From the NCBI RefSeq assembly GCF_014203705.1, contig NZ_JACHJR010000001.1, positions 4,588,001 to 4,652,000 of the forward strand: DNA of 64,000 bases. Reading direction: 5' to 3'. Positions 8,455 through 16,374 of this stretch are shown in pieces; position 1 is the stretch's first letter, and each line of letters begins with the position of its first letter. A program made the position numbers and the translations under genes. Under the pieces are notes generated by a model that worked only from the letters and a program-made list of their open reading frames with translations, was not told where the DNA came from and did not search any database. Origin of the DNA: Kitasatospora gansuensis. GTDB taxonomy: Bacteria; Actinomycetota; Actinomycetes; Streptomycetales; Streptomycetaceae.

Positions 8455-9278
8455 CCCGGGCGGAGCTGACCCGGGCCGAACTGATCGCGCACCTGCTCCG
8501 GCACCGGCTGGCGGGCCCGGCCGTCCCGACGCCCCGGCAGAACAACCTGCGGCACTACCGCCTGTTCGGCCAGGCCGACCCGGCGGCCCTGATGGGCCTG
8601 GACCCGGAGCGCCGCTGGGGGCCGGGCGCGGTGCTCGAGCTGATGGCCGAGCGGGTCGGCGTGCACCCGGACTTCGGCTACGGCCAGGGCCCCGACACCA
8701 TCGACCCCGAGCGCACCGTGGACGCGCTGGAGCGCCTCGCCGGGCTGCTGGCCGCCACCGCCCGCCGCCGGGGCAGCGTGCTGGCCGGGACGGGGCACCC
8801 GACCAAGCTGGCGGGCTTCCACGGCGCACTGGCCCGCGCCCTGGAGCGCGCGGGCTGCGCCCTGCGCACGCCGGCGCTCGGCACCCGGTTCCGCGAGCCC
8901 ACCCCGGCCGGACAGCGGACCTGCGTGCTGGACGCGGTCGGCCCGGTCCTGGTGGTCCGCTCCGCGGACAGCGCGCGCGAGCTGCTGCACACCCACTCGC
9001 CGCAGCCCGTCCGACTGGCCCTGGCCGCGCTCACCGCGGCCGGGGAACCGCTGCCCGACCTGGTGCTGGGCGACCACGGCTGGCTCTGCGGGGCGGGCCG
9101 ACTGGGCATCCCGGCCGGTGGACCGGCCGACTCCAACGACGTGGCCCCGTTCGTCGCCGAGGCCGAGGGCACCGTCGCGGTGGCCGTCCCGATGGACGAC
9201 GGTGCGCACCCGGACTGCTACAGAGCGCTGAGCGACTACGTACTGCAACGGGCGGATCTCGCACCGTACAAGGACTGA
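8451..9278 (+). CDS. Phosphatase-like protein of unclear substrate
   Basis: 275 residues, GTG overlapping the acuC stop, so co-translated with it. The N-terminal region TPRQNNLRHYRLFGQADP is followed by HPDFGYGQGPDTIDPERT and a VLAGTGHPTKLAGFHGAL segment. A D/H-rich patch (LVLGDHGWLCGAG) lies in the C-terminal third. Streptomyces proteins with this pattern next to acuC are generally annotated as phosphatases, but I see no classic DxDxT or RHG motif, so the reaction is uncertain. No signal peptide or membrane segment is seen. Confidence 0.55.
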   Translation: MTRAELTRAELIAHLLRHRLAGPAVPTPRQNNLRHYRLFGQADPAALMGLDPERRWGPGAVLELMAERVGVHPDFGYGQGPDTIDPERTVDALERLAGLLAATARRRGSVLAGTGHPTKLAGFHGALARALERAGCALRTPALGTRFREPTPAGQRTCVLDAVGPVLVVRSADSARELLHTHSPQPVRLALAALTAAGEPLPDLVLGDHGWLCGAGRLGIPAGGPADSNDVAPFVAEAEGTVAVAVPMDDGAHPDCYRALSDYVLQRADLAPYKD

Positions 9279-9395
9279 GCTTCCCCCTCTTCCCACTGGT
9301 ACCACCCTTAACTACTCTGGGGATACACGTGTGCCGGTGGAGTCACCGAAGGGGAAGTCGGTGCCTTGCACACGGGTAAGGGTCGGGTGAGGGTC

Positions 9396-9605
9396 ATGAG
9401 TTCCGGCGAACGCCCATTGCAGGAGGTCGTCTTCCTGACCGTGGCGGAGGTTGCCTCGGTCATGCGGGTGTCCAAGATGACGGTGTACCGCTTGGTGCAC
9501 AGTGGAGAGCTGCCCGCGATCAGGGTCGGCCGCTCCTTCCGAGTTCCCGAGCAGGCCGTCCACGAGTACCTCAGGGATTCCTACGTGCGGCTCGAAAGCG
9601 CGTAA
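9396..9605 (+). CDS. bdtA: Small helix-turn-helix (MerR/excisionase-type) DNA-binding protein, BdtA-like
   Basis: 69 residues; ATG 9396 is preferred over the in-frame 9366. Almost the whole protein is one winged HTH: FLTVAEVASVMRVSKMTVYR is the helix-turn-helix and RVGRSFRVPEQAVHEYL the wing. This matches the Streptomyces BldD-target protein BdtA, found in the same position upstream of the ribosomal-protein gene and an epimerase. An imperfect GGTGGAGTCACC at 9336-9347 could be a BldD site, though weak. The product is probably a small cytoplasmic regulator; its targets are unknown. Confidence 0.7.
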   Translation: MSSGERPLQEVVFLTVAEVASVMRVSKMTVYRLVHSGELPAIRVGRSFRVPEQAVHEYLRDSYVRLESA

Positions 9606-9726
9606 CGTAAGCCCCCATCAGGGCGCGATTACGGCTTATCCGAGGTGACGGGTAGGCTAGGCCCTCCGTCAGTCGTATGGACTCCGTCTCTCACGGACGA
9701 GAGTCTCAGTGAGCGAGGGTAGTTCC

Positions 9727-9825
9727 GTGGGCTCTGTCATCAAGAAGCGTCGCAAGCGTATGGCCAAGAAGAAGCACCGCAAGCTTCTGAAGCGCACTCG
9801 CGTTCAGCGTCGTAACAAGAAGTAG
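9727..9825 (+). CDS. Small ribosomal protein bS22-like (AURKAIP1/COX24 domain, 32 aa)
   Basis: GTG 9727 with GAGGGTAG upstream, TAG at 9823-9825. The 32-residue product has about 20 Lys/Arg (MGSVIKKRRKRMAKKKHRK is its first part). This is the actinobacterial bS22/AURKAIP1-type protein that binds rRNA near the decoding centre of the small subunit. It is easily missed because of its size. A strong terminator follows at 9861-9900. Separate transcription at a high level is likely. Confidence 0.85.
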   Translation: MGSVIKKRRKRMAKKKHRKLLKRTRVQRRNKK

Positions 9826-9860
9826 GCACCCACGGCCGCGCCCTGCGCGCCAGGTGTGCA

Positions 9861-9900
9861 GACGGCGCCCGTCCCGGCTCAGGCCGGGGCGGGCGCCGTC
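9861..9900 (+). terminator. Hairpin terminator after bS22 gene
   Basis: An 18-bp stem with one G-T pair; the left arm begins GACGGCGCCCG, the loop is TCAG, and GTTTG follows the right arm. It lies 35 bases after the bS22 stop. Confidence 0.75.
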
Positions 9901-9965
9901 GTTTGTCCGGATCGAACCCCGGCGCGATACGGTGCGTGCAGGGCTTTCGAGAGGGGTGCGGCGCA

Positions 9966-10997
9966 GTGGGCAAGGTCGTGCTCGTCACCGGCGTCGCCCG
10001 GCACCTGGGGGCCAGGTTCGCGGCCCGGCTGGCCGGCCGGCCCGGCATCGACCGGGTGGTCGGCGTGGACAGCCGGGAGCCGTGGGGCGGGATGACCGCC
10101 GACGGCGTCGAGTACGTCCGGGTCGACCTGCGGCGCCCCGCCGTCGCCCGGGTGATCGCCGAGTACGACGTGGACACCGTGGTGCACCTGGACGTCAGCG
10201 CCGGGGTGCAGGGTGGCAGGGCCACCGCCAAGGAGACCAACGTCATCGGCACCATGCAGCTGCTCGGGGCCTGCCAGAAGGCACCGGGGCTGCGCCGACT
10301 GGTCGTCAAGTCCACCACCGCCGTCTACGGCTCCGCCCCGCGCGACCCGGCGGTGTTCGGCGAGCGGATGCAGCTCAAGGACCTGCCGCGCAGCGGCTTC
10401 GGCAAGGACGCCACCGAGGTCGAGGGGTACGTCCGGGGCTTCGCCCGGCGCCGTCCCGACGTCGCGGTCACCGTGCTGCGGTTCGCCAACATCGTCGGCC
10501 CGGCCGGGGACACCCCGCTCTGCGACTACTTCGCGCTGCCGGTGCTGCCCACCGTGCTCGGCCGCGACCCCCGGCTGCAGTTCGTGCACGAGGACGACGC
10601 CGTCGCGCTGCTGCACCTGGCCGCCACCGAACCCAGGCCCGGCACCTACAACGTGGCCGGGAACGGCGTGCTGCTGCTCTCCCAGTGCGCCCGCAGGCTG
10701 GGGCGGCCCACCGTCCCGCTGCTCGGCCCCGCGCTCGGCCTGGTGGCCGGTCTTGCCCGGCGGACCGGGCTCGCCGACATCTCGCCCGAGCAGCTCCAAC
10801 TGCTCAGCCACGGGCGGGTGGTGGACACCACCGCGCTGCGCGAGGGTTTCGGCTGGACCCTGAGCATGACCACCCCCGAGGCGTTCGCGGACTTCGCCGC
10901 CGCCCAGTCCGGCGGGCTGCTGCCGCCCGAGCGGCTGGCCGCCGCCACCGACCGGCTGGCGGGGCTGCTGACCCGTCAGAACCCTCCGAGGAGCTGA
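9966..10997 (+). CDS. NAD-dependent epimerase/dehydratase-like SDR with altered motifs
   Basis: 343 residues from GTG 9966. A Rossmann-type N-terminus (KVVLVTGVARHLGARFAARL), a VDLRRPAVARVI acidic-strand region, KSTTAVYGSAP and RFANIVGPAGDTP place it in the extended SDR/epimerase family. Two things are odd: the nucleotide loop reads TGVARHLG rather than TGxxGxxG, and no Y-x3-K catalytic pair exists anywhere in the protein. It may bind a dinucleotide without redox activity. It is followed by an acyltransferase gene 7 bases later, so the two form an operon. Confidence 0.7.
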   Translation: MGKVVLVTGVARHLGARFAARLAGRPGIDRVVGVDSREPWGGMTADGVEYVRVDLRRPAVARVIAEYDVDTVVHLDVSAGVQGGRATAKETNVIGTMQLLGACQKAPGLRRLVVKSTTAVYGSAPRDPAVFGERMQLKDLPRSGFGKDATEVEGYVRGFARRRPDVAVTVLRFANIVGPAGDTPLCDYFALPVLPTVLGRDPRLQFVHEDDAVALLHLAATEPRPGTYNVAGNGVLLLSQCARRLGRPTVPLLGPALGLVAGLARRTGLADISPEQLQLLSHGRVVDTTALREGFGWTLSMTTPEAFADFAAAQSGGLLPPERLAAATDRLAGLLTRQNPPRS

Positions 10998-11004
10998 GGC
11001 CGAG

Positions 11005-12009
11005 ATGACCGCTGCGAGGAACGCCGAGCAGGCGAAGGTGATCCCGATCGAGTCCGCGCCGAGCTGGCAGCCGGAGCCGTCCGGGCCTGCCCTGGCGGAC
11101 CGGATCGCCGACGCGGTCGGCGGCGCGCTGGCCGGTCCGCTCGGCGCGGCCGCCACCCGGGCGCTCGGCAAGGGCTGGGAGCAGCGGGCCGCGGGCGGCC
11201 TGTCCTTCCTGCGGCGGCGGATCACCGGCGACTACGAGGTGGACGAGTTCGGCTTCGACCGGGAGCTCACCGAGGAGGTGCTGCTCTCGATGCTCCGCCC
11301 GCTGGCGGAGAAGTACTTCCGGGTCGAGGTCCGGGGGATCGAGAACATCCCGGCCGAGGGCGGGGTGCTGATCGTCGCCAACCACTCCGGCACCATCCCG
11401 CTGGACGCGCTGATGACCCAGATCGCGATCCACGACCACCACCCCCGGCGGCGGCACCTGCGGATGCTCGCGGCCGACCTGGTCTTCGTCCTGCCGGTGG
11501 TGGGTGAGCTGGCCCGGAAGGCCGGGCACACGCTGGCCTGCGGCGAGGACGCCCAGGCGCTGCTGGAGCGCGGCGAGGTGGTCGGGGTCTGGCCGGAGGG
11601 CTTCAAGGGGATCGGCAAGCCGTTCGCCGAGCGGTACAAGCTGCAGCGCTTCGGCCGGGGCGGCTTCGTGGCCTCCGCGCTGCGGGCCGGGGTGCCGATC
11701 GTGCCGTGCTCGATCGTCGGCGCGGAGGAGACCTACCCGATGATCGGGAACGCCCGGACGCTGGCCCGCGCGCTCGGTCTGCCGTACCTGCCGATCACGC
11801 CGACCTTCCCCTGGCTCGGCCCGCTCGGCGCGATCCCGCTGCCGACCAAGTGGACCATCCAGTTCGGCGAACCGATCCCGACCGACAGCCACCCTCCGGA
11901 GGCGGCGGACGACCCGATGCTGGTCTTCGACCTGACCGACCAGGTCAGGGAGACCATCCAGCACACCCTGTACAAGCTGCTGGTGCAGCGGCGGTCGGTG
12001 TTCTTCTAG
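11005..12009 (+). CDS. 1-acyl-glycerol-phosphate/lysophospholipid acyltransferase family protein
   Basis: 334 residues, ATG 11005 after GAGGAGC. The PlsC-type motifs are present: NHSGTIPLD (HX4D catalytic block, about residues 125-135), a WPEGFKGIGKPF block (EG-type substrate motif) and VPIVPCSIVGAEE (block IV). The N-terminal 110 residues are an extra segment with an Ala/Gly-rich part. The enzyme probably transfers acyl chains to a lysophospholipid at the membrane. A strong intrinsic terminator with a T-run follows. Confidence 0.8.
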   Translation: MTAARNAEQAKVIPIESAPSWQPEPSGPALADRIADAVGGALAGPLGAAATRALGKGWEQRAAGGLSFLRRRITGDYEVDEFGFDRELTEEVLLSMLRPLAEKYFRVEVRGIENIPAEGGVLIVANHSGTIPLDALMTQIAIHDHHPRRRHLRMLAADLVFVLPVVGELARKAGHTLACGEDAQALLERGEVVGVWPEGFKGIGKPFAERYKLQRFGRGGFVASALRAGVPIVPCSIVGAEETYPMIGNARTLARALGLPYLPITPTFPWLGPLGAIPLPTKWTIQFGEPIPTDSHPPEAADDPMLVFDLTDQVRETIQHTLYKLLVQRRSVFF

Positions 12010-12034
12010 CTCGGTCCTCTTCCGGACGTGCCGG

Positions 12035-12072
12035 AGGCGGGGCCGGGGCAGCTGCCCCGGCCCCGCCTTTTT
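12035..12072. terminator. Intrinsic terminator between convergent genes
   Basis: A perfect 16-bp stem (left arm begins AGGCGGGGCC) with a two-base loop, followed by a run of five T on the plus strand. It lies between the acyltransferase (+) and rsbN (-) and can serve both. Confidence 0.9.
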
Positions 12073-12079
12073 GGTGCGC

Positions 12080-13285
12080 TCAGCCCAGCGAGATCTCCGG
12101 CAGCAGGCCCGGGATCAGCGCGGGGATGCGCAGTTCCTGGGTCGGCGGCTGGTCCTGCGTGGTGGTGCCGGCGTCCGGGGCGGGTGCCTCGGCGGCGCGC
12201 TCCGGCGTACCGGCGGCCGGGGAGGCCGAGCCGCCACCGGTGAGGCCGCCAGGCAGCAGCTTGTCGAGCAGGCCGGGGCTGGCCTTGCCGCTCGGCGTGG
12301 CCGCGCCCTGTCCGGTGCCGGAGTTGGGCCGGCCCGGCTCGGTCCGCGGGCGGTCCGCGCTGCCCGTACCGGCGGCCGGGGAGGCCGCCGCACCACCGGC
12401 GGACTGGGGTGCGCCGCCGGGAGCGGCCGGGGTGTTGCCCTTGGCGGCCGGCGGAGCCAGCTGGAGCGGGGCGACGTCCTCGGTCATCTCGTCGAAGAGC
12501 TCGTTCACCTTGCTGGCCTGGCCGGTGAGTTGGGCCGGCAGCTGACCCTTGACGGCCGCCCACCGGTCGTCCTCGCCGTCGGCGAAGCCGGCCAGCTTGC
12601 GCATCGGGTCGAGCGATCCGTTGCTCCGGTAGACCGAGCGCAGCAGCTCCCGGCCCTTGACCGCCTCGGCGTGCATGTCGTCCAGTGCGCGGCGGACCTG
12701 CTCCACCGTGGCCGGGCTCAACGTCGTACCGGTGTCCGCCCGGCCGAGCAGGCCCTGGGCCTCCTCCAGCCGGGTGGAGGCCTGGTCCAGCAGCAGGGCG
12801 CCGACCTCGGTGTCGGAGCCGGCCCAGCTCAGCCGGAGATCCTCCAGACCGCGCTTCATGCCGTAGAGGGTGTCCCCCGGGAGGGCGTTGGAGCTGGCTG
12901 CGGCCGCGCCGGCGAAGCTGCCGACCGCGACGCCGGCCACCAGGCCGCCGATCGCCAGCCGGCGGCCCCAGCGCAGCCGGGCCCCGGACCTGACCGCCCG
13001 ATGCCTGCGCTGCTGCGGCACCCTGGCGGCCGGGCTGCCCGTCCAGTCGCGCTCGAACGCGGCCATCAGCTGGGCGCGTTGGAGCGTCCTGGCCTCGGTG
13101 CTCAGCTCAGGCTCGGGCAGGGCGCCGAGGGCGTCCGCCATGCTCAGCAGCTCCGCCATCGCGGTGGAGCCGCCGGGCTGACCGCTGTCGGGTCTCCGGT
13201 CCCCCTGGTGGGGCTCTGTGCGGTGGGCCTCCAGCGCCTCGGCGAAGGCCCTCGCCCGCCGGTGTTCCAGCATGTTTGCCGTCAC
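12080..13285 (-). CDS. rsbN: Anti-sigma factor RsbN (DUF5667-type membrane protein)
   Basis: 401 residues from GTG 13285, chosen over upstream starts because AGGGAGG sits about 8 bases before it. Residues 1-108 are cytoplasmic and contain the presumed sigma-binding region. A membrane span (about 110-130, LAIGGLVAGVAVGSFAGAAA) follows. Then comes an extracytoplasmic DUF5667-like helical region (LPGDTLYGMKRGLEDLRLSW) and a long Pro/Ala/Gly-rich tail. It lies directly downstream of bldN, as in other Streptomyces where RsbN holds sigma-BldN at the membrane. A BldN-type promoter is visible upstream at 13419-13447. Confidence 0.85.
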   Translation of the reverse strand: MTANMLEHRRARAFAEALEAHRTEPHQGDRRPDSGQPGGSTAMAELLSMADALGALPEPELSTEARTLQRAQLMAAFERDWTGSPAARVPQQRRHRAVRSGARLRWGRRLAIGGLVAGVAVGSFAGAAAASSNALPGDTLYGMKRGLEDLRLSWAGSDTEVGALLLDQASTRLEEAQGLLGRADTGTTLSPATVEQVRRALDDMHAEAVKGRELLRSVYRSNGSLDPMRKLAGFADGEDDRWAAVKGQLPAQLTGQASKVNELFDEMTEDVAPLQLAPPAAKGNTPAAPGGAPQSAGGAAASPAAGTGSADRPRTEPGRPNSGTGQGAATPSGKASPGLLDKLLPGGLTGGGSASPAAGTPERAAEAPAPDAGTTTQDQPPTQELRIPALIPGLLPEISLG

Positions 13286-13418
13286 GGGCCACACCTCCCT
13301 TCGTCGTTGTCGACTCCCCGGCCTACCGGACGGTTGCCTCGGTGGGCCAAAACCACTCCATCGGGTGAGCGTGGCCGATCCTGCTTGACCGACGGCCCGG
13401 TGGGGGCTTGCAGGTTGG

Positions 13419-13447
13419 CCAACGAGCAGGGCGGGGCGTCGGTTACG
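13419..13447 (-). promoter_or_regulatory. Sigma-BldN-type promoter of rsbN
   Basis: On the minus strand, CGTAAC (13447-13442) is followed after 17 bases by CGTTGG (13424-13419). The pattern described for sigma-BldN is CGTAAC-N16-CGTTGA. The start codon is about 125 bases downstream of the expected start site. rsbN is a known BldN target in Streptomyces venezuelae. Confidence 0.65.
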
Positions 13448-13544
13448 CACGGCCCCTCTTCCGCATTAAGCAGAGCATGTGACCGCTCGTTCACCCGGCC
13501 GGGTAAGCCAGGCAGTTGATATGACGCACGGTCAGCTATTGCGC

Positions 13545-14384
13545 TCACCGGGCGTCGGGCGGCAGCAGCCGGGCCAGGGTGCGCACCGCGCGGTACTGGA
13601 GGGTCTTGATCGCGCCCTCGTTCTTGCCCATGATCCGGGCCGTCTCGGCCACCGAGAGCCCCTGCAGGAACCGGAGCGTGACGCACTCCTGCTGCTGCGG
13701 ATTGAGCCGTCGCACCGCGTCGAGCAGGGCGGCGTTGGAGAGTGACTCCAGCACCGAGTCCTCGGGGCTGCGCTCGCACTCGTTGGAGTCGAGCATCTCG
13801 CCGGTGGTGACCTCGAGGCGGAACCGGCTGGACTTGAAGTGGTCCGCCACCAGGTTGCGCGCGATGGTCACCAGCCAGGCGCCGAAGTCCCGGCCCTGCC
13901 AGGTGAAGGTGCCGATCCGGCGCAGCGCGCGCAGGAAGGTCTCGCTGGTCAGGTCCTCGGCGGTGGCCCGCCCGCCGACCCGGTAGTAGATGTACCGGTA
14001 GACGGTGTCCGAGTAGTGGTCGTAGAGCCGGCCGAACGCCTCGCTCTCGCCGGCCTGGGCCCGCTCGACCAACTCCATGATCGGGTTGTGCTCGGACTCC
14101 AGCCCGGGGGTGGGCGTGGTTCTGGCCCGGCTCCGGGAGCCCGGGCCGGTACCCGCGCCGACTCGGCCGCGAGTGCCGGCACCGGCACCGGTGCCGCTGG
14201 TGGTGGTCGAGGAGCGCAGCGCTACCCCGGCGCCCAACGGGACACCGGCCAGGGCCGGTTGGGGCACGTACAGCTCGAACTCCCGGATCGCGGACCGGAG
14301 TCGGTCGAGGTGTGTACCGCGGCGCAGGTTGGTGGGCGACGGGCGGGAGGAGGCAGGCGCGTCGTTCCGGACGGGTGGGTACAC
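13545..14384 (-). CDS. bldN: RNA polymerase ECF sigma factor BldN
   Basis: 279 residues from GTG 14384 (GGGAG six bases upstream). The first ~95 residues form the low-complexity N-terminal extension typical of the BldN pro-protein. Sigma region 2 (ERAQAGESEAFGRLYDHY, then TVYRYIYYRVGG and DLTSETFLRAL) and region 4 (LNPQQQECVTLRFLQGLSV, then GAIKTLQYRAVRTLARLL) follow. BldN directs transcription of chaplins, rodlins, bldM and rsbN during aerial growth. A candidate BldD site lies at 14446-14462. Confidence 0.95.
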   Translation of the reverse strand: MYPPVRNDAPASSRPSPTNLRRGTHLDRLRSAIREFELYVPQPALAGVPLGAGVALRSSTTTSGTGAGAGTRGRVGAGTGPGSRSRARTTPTPGLESEHNPIMELVERAQAGESEAFGRLYDHYSDTVYRYIYYRVGGRATAEDLTSETFLRALRRIGTFTWQGRDFGAWLVTIARNLVADHFKSSRFRLEVTTGEMLDSNECERSPEDSVLESLSNAALLDAVRRLNPQQQECVTLRFLQGLSVAETARIMGKNEGAIKTLQYRAVRTLARLLPPDAR

Positions 14385-14835
14385 GGGACTCCCAGAGGCA
14401 GAACTGTGGACGGATCACCTCCGCCTGCGCGGAGAGCACACTCCGACTGACCCCTCGTCACCGGGGACGTGTGGGTGGCGTGCATCCAGGAGAGAATAAC
14501 GCTTTGTGCAATGACAGCTACACCCTGTGGCCGAAGTGGTCGTTTGAGATCCGCTTGGCGTGCATATGCGGCTGGAACTGACCGAACATGGCATCAGCCG
14601 CCCGGCTCAATGTGATCGCGCGTGTGCGCCGGGTGACAGTTTCCGGAGGTGGCGGGCCCGATTCCCGGGATCCGGGCTCAGCAACCCCCGACTTTCCCAA
14701 GTCTCCGAACGATCGCTTCCGGTCACGGTCGAACACGATCGGAACGCCCGGATCGGGTGGCCGAGTTCGCCCTTAAGAGTGAGTCGTGGCCGGTGCGTTG
14801 CTGACCAGCCGTCAGGCCAGCCGTCAGACCGGCCG
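14385..14835. other. 451-base gene-free stretch, bldN promoter region
   Basis: No gene is seen here on either strand. It must contain the bldN promoter, reading leftwards, and the 3' flank of the HAD gene. Several AT-richer patches (for example 14495-14530) stand out from the surroundings. Apart from the candidate BldD site I could not pick out a convincing promoter or hairpin. Confidence 0.5.
14446..14462. promoter_or_regulatory. Candidate BldD site upstream of bldN
   Basis: ACTGACCCCTCGTCACC on the plus strand has half-sites matching AGTGA (one mismatch) and TCACC, separated by seven bases. BldD is known to repress bldN. The site lies about 62 bases before the bldN start codon. The spacing is variable in known sites, so confidence is limited. 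Confidence 0.35.
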
Positions 14836-15723
14836 TCAGGCCGCCCGCTGCCGCCGTCGGATCGCCACCGCGGCGGCGGTCGCACCGGCCAGAACTCCCA
14901 GGCCGGCCGCGGTCGGCAGCCCGATCCTGGCCGCCTTCCGGCCGGTCCTGAAGTCGCGCACCCGCCAGCCGTTGGCCCGGGCGTGCCGCCGCAGCGCCGA
15001 GTCCGGGTTCACCACGTACGGGTGGCCCACCAGCGCCAGCATCGGGATGTCGTTGGCCGAGTCGCTGAACGCGGCGCACCGGCTCAACTCCAGCCGCTCC
15101 CGCCGGGCCAGCGCCGTGACCGCCGCCGCCTTGGCCTCACCGTGCAGCAGCCCGCCGACCAGCCGGCCGGTGTAGACGCCGTCCACCTCCTCGGCCACCG
15201 TGCCCAGCGCACCGGTCATGCCGAGCCGCCGGGCGATGATCCTGGCCACCTCCTGCGGGGCCGCGGTGACCAGCCAGACCCGCTGCCCGGCGTCCAGGTG
15301 CAGCTGCACCAACGCCCGGGTGCCGGGCCAGATCTTCCGGGTGAGCACGTCCTCGAAGATCTCCTCGCAGATCTCCTCCAGCTCGGCGGTCCGCTTGCCC
15401 GCCACCAGGCCGAGCGCCTTGTCCTTGGCGTCCGCCATGTGCGCCGGGTCCTCGGCGCCGTGCACCCGGAACCACGCCTGCTGCCACGCGAACCTGACCA
15501 TGTCGCGGCGGCTGAAGAACCTCCGCCGGTACAGGCCGATGCCCAGGTAGAAGATCGCCGCACCGCGCAGGATGGTGTTGTCGCAGTCGAAGAACGCGGC
15601 GGCCCTCGGGTCGTCCGGGGCCGGCGTGTGGTCCTCCGCGGCAGCGGCGGCGGCCTCACCCGCCAGGGCCGACTGCTCGTTCGGAGAGCGCCGTACGTGG
15701 GAGAGCCTTCTGAGGGCGACCAT
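14836..15723 (-). CDS. HAD-IB family hydrolase
   Basis: 295 residues; ATG 15723 (MVALRRL) is preferred, with ATG 15735 possible. Motif I is AAFFDCDNTILRGAAIF (DxD-type nucleophile), motif II lies in VWLVTAAPQEVARI, and motif III/IV is in AAFSDSANDIPMLALVGHP. An insert between (FLGIGLYRRRFFSRRDM) is typical of the HAD-IB group found beside bldN in Streptomyces. The last ~30 residues include a hydrophobic patch and a basic tail (AIRRRQRAA). It is probably a phosphoserine-phosphatase-like enzyme of unknown substrate, possibly membrane-associated. Confidence 0.8.
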   Translation of the reverse strand: MVALRRLSHVRRSPNEQSALAGEAAAAAAEDHTPAPDDPRAAAFFDCDNTILRGAAIFYLGIGLYRRRFFSRRDMVRFAWQQAWFRVHGAEDPAHMADAKDKALGLVAGKRTAELEEICEEIFEDVLTRKIWPGTRALVQLHLDAGQRVWLVTAAPQEVARIIARRLGMTGALGTVAEEVDGVYTGRLVGGLLHGEAKAAAVTALARRERLELSRCAAFSDSANDIPMLALVGHPYVVNPDSALRRHARANGWRVRDFRTGRKAARIGLPTAAGLGVLAGATAAAVAIRRRQRAA

Positions 15724-15797
15724 GGCCCCGAGCATAACCAGGCCGCGTGACGGGCACTTGAACGCAGGCGCAAGGTCAGGGCACATGGTTCGGAAAG

Positions 15798-15913
15798 CAG
15801 GGGCTCGGGGAACTGCGACGCCGACCTCGTGCAAGGTGATCGCTGCGTGGGTGGTCAGGCACTTTCGCCTGTGACCCCGGCGCCAGATCTCCTCGCAGTT
15901 CCCCGAGCCCCTG
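15798..15913 (-). repeat. 116-bp structured repeat, copy 1 (inverted)
   Basis: Perfect 21-bp terminal inverted repeats at 15798-15818 and 15893-15913, each beginning CAGGGGCTCGGGG from the outside. The interior on the minus strand contains GGAGATCTGGCGCCGGGG and a GGTCA...GGCGAAAGTGCC...TGACC hairpin, shared with copies at 22148-22262 and 49941-50079. Its right end lies 35 bases before the glutaredoxin-like start. Confidence 0.85.
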
Positions 15914-15948
15914 GGCCGTAGACGGCTGAGCAGTTGCAGAATGGTGCG

Positions 15949-16227
15949 GTGAGCCCACTGTTGCGACGTGACACCAGCAAGAAGCCCGCCGAGCGGACGG
16001 TGACCCTGATCGGGAAGCCCGGCTGCCATCTGTGCGACGACGCCCGGGCGGTGATCGTGCGGGTGACCGGGGAGCTGGGGAGTGCCTTCGAGGAGCGGGA
16101 CATCACCCAGGACGAGGAGCTGTACCGGAAGTACTGGGAGCAGATCCCGGTGACGTTGATCGACGGGAAGCAGCACGATTTCTGGCGGGTCGACGAACGG
16201 CGGCTGCGCGCGGCGCTCGGCGCCTGA
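15949..16227 (+). CDS. Glutaredoxin-like (thioredoxin-fold, DUF836-type) protein
   Basis: 92 residues from GTG 15949. After a short basic start, TLIGKPGCHLCDDARAVI carries a CxxC redox pair near residues 26-29. The rest of the fold includes EERDITQDEELYRKYWEQIP with the cis-proline of PVTLIDGK. It probably reduces disulfides in the cytoplasm. The gene is divergent from the HAD gene and lies just upstream of the exonuclease/rex region, the same order as in other Streptomyces. A structured repeat fills the divergent promoter region. Confidence 0.8.
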   Translation: MSPLLRRDTSKKPAERTVTLIGKPGCHLCDDARAVIVRVTGELGSAFEERDITQDEELYRKYWEQIPVTLIDGKQHDFWRVDERRLRAALGA

Positions 16228-16374
16228 CGACACGGCAGCCCCTCCGTTCGGCGGGGGTGCTTCGCCAAATCGTTGTCTGCAAAAGTGAAGATCGGCTTAG
16301 GAAACGTCAATTGGTCGGCTTACGATCTAAAACGTTTCTGTCCGCCGGGGGCTGGATGACGGAGGAGAGCGTTC

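Noticed and set aside
9600..9630. CGTAAC at the end of the BdtA-like gene
   Set aside because: No fitting -10 element follows, and it overlaps the stop codon of the coding sequence.
13478..13495. TGTGACC...GTTCACC sequence between bldN and rsbN resembling a Rex site
   Set aside because: The half-sites are two bases too far apart and the right half lacks the final A, so it does not fit the Rex operator.
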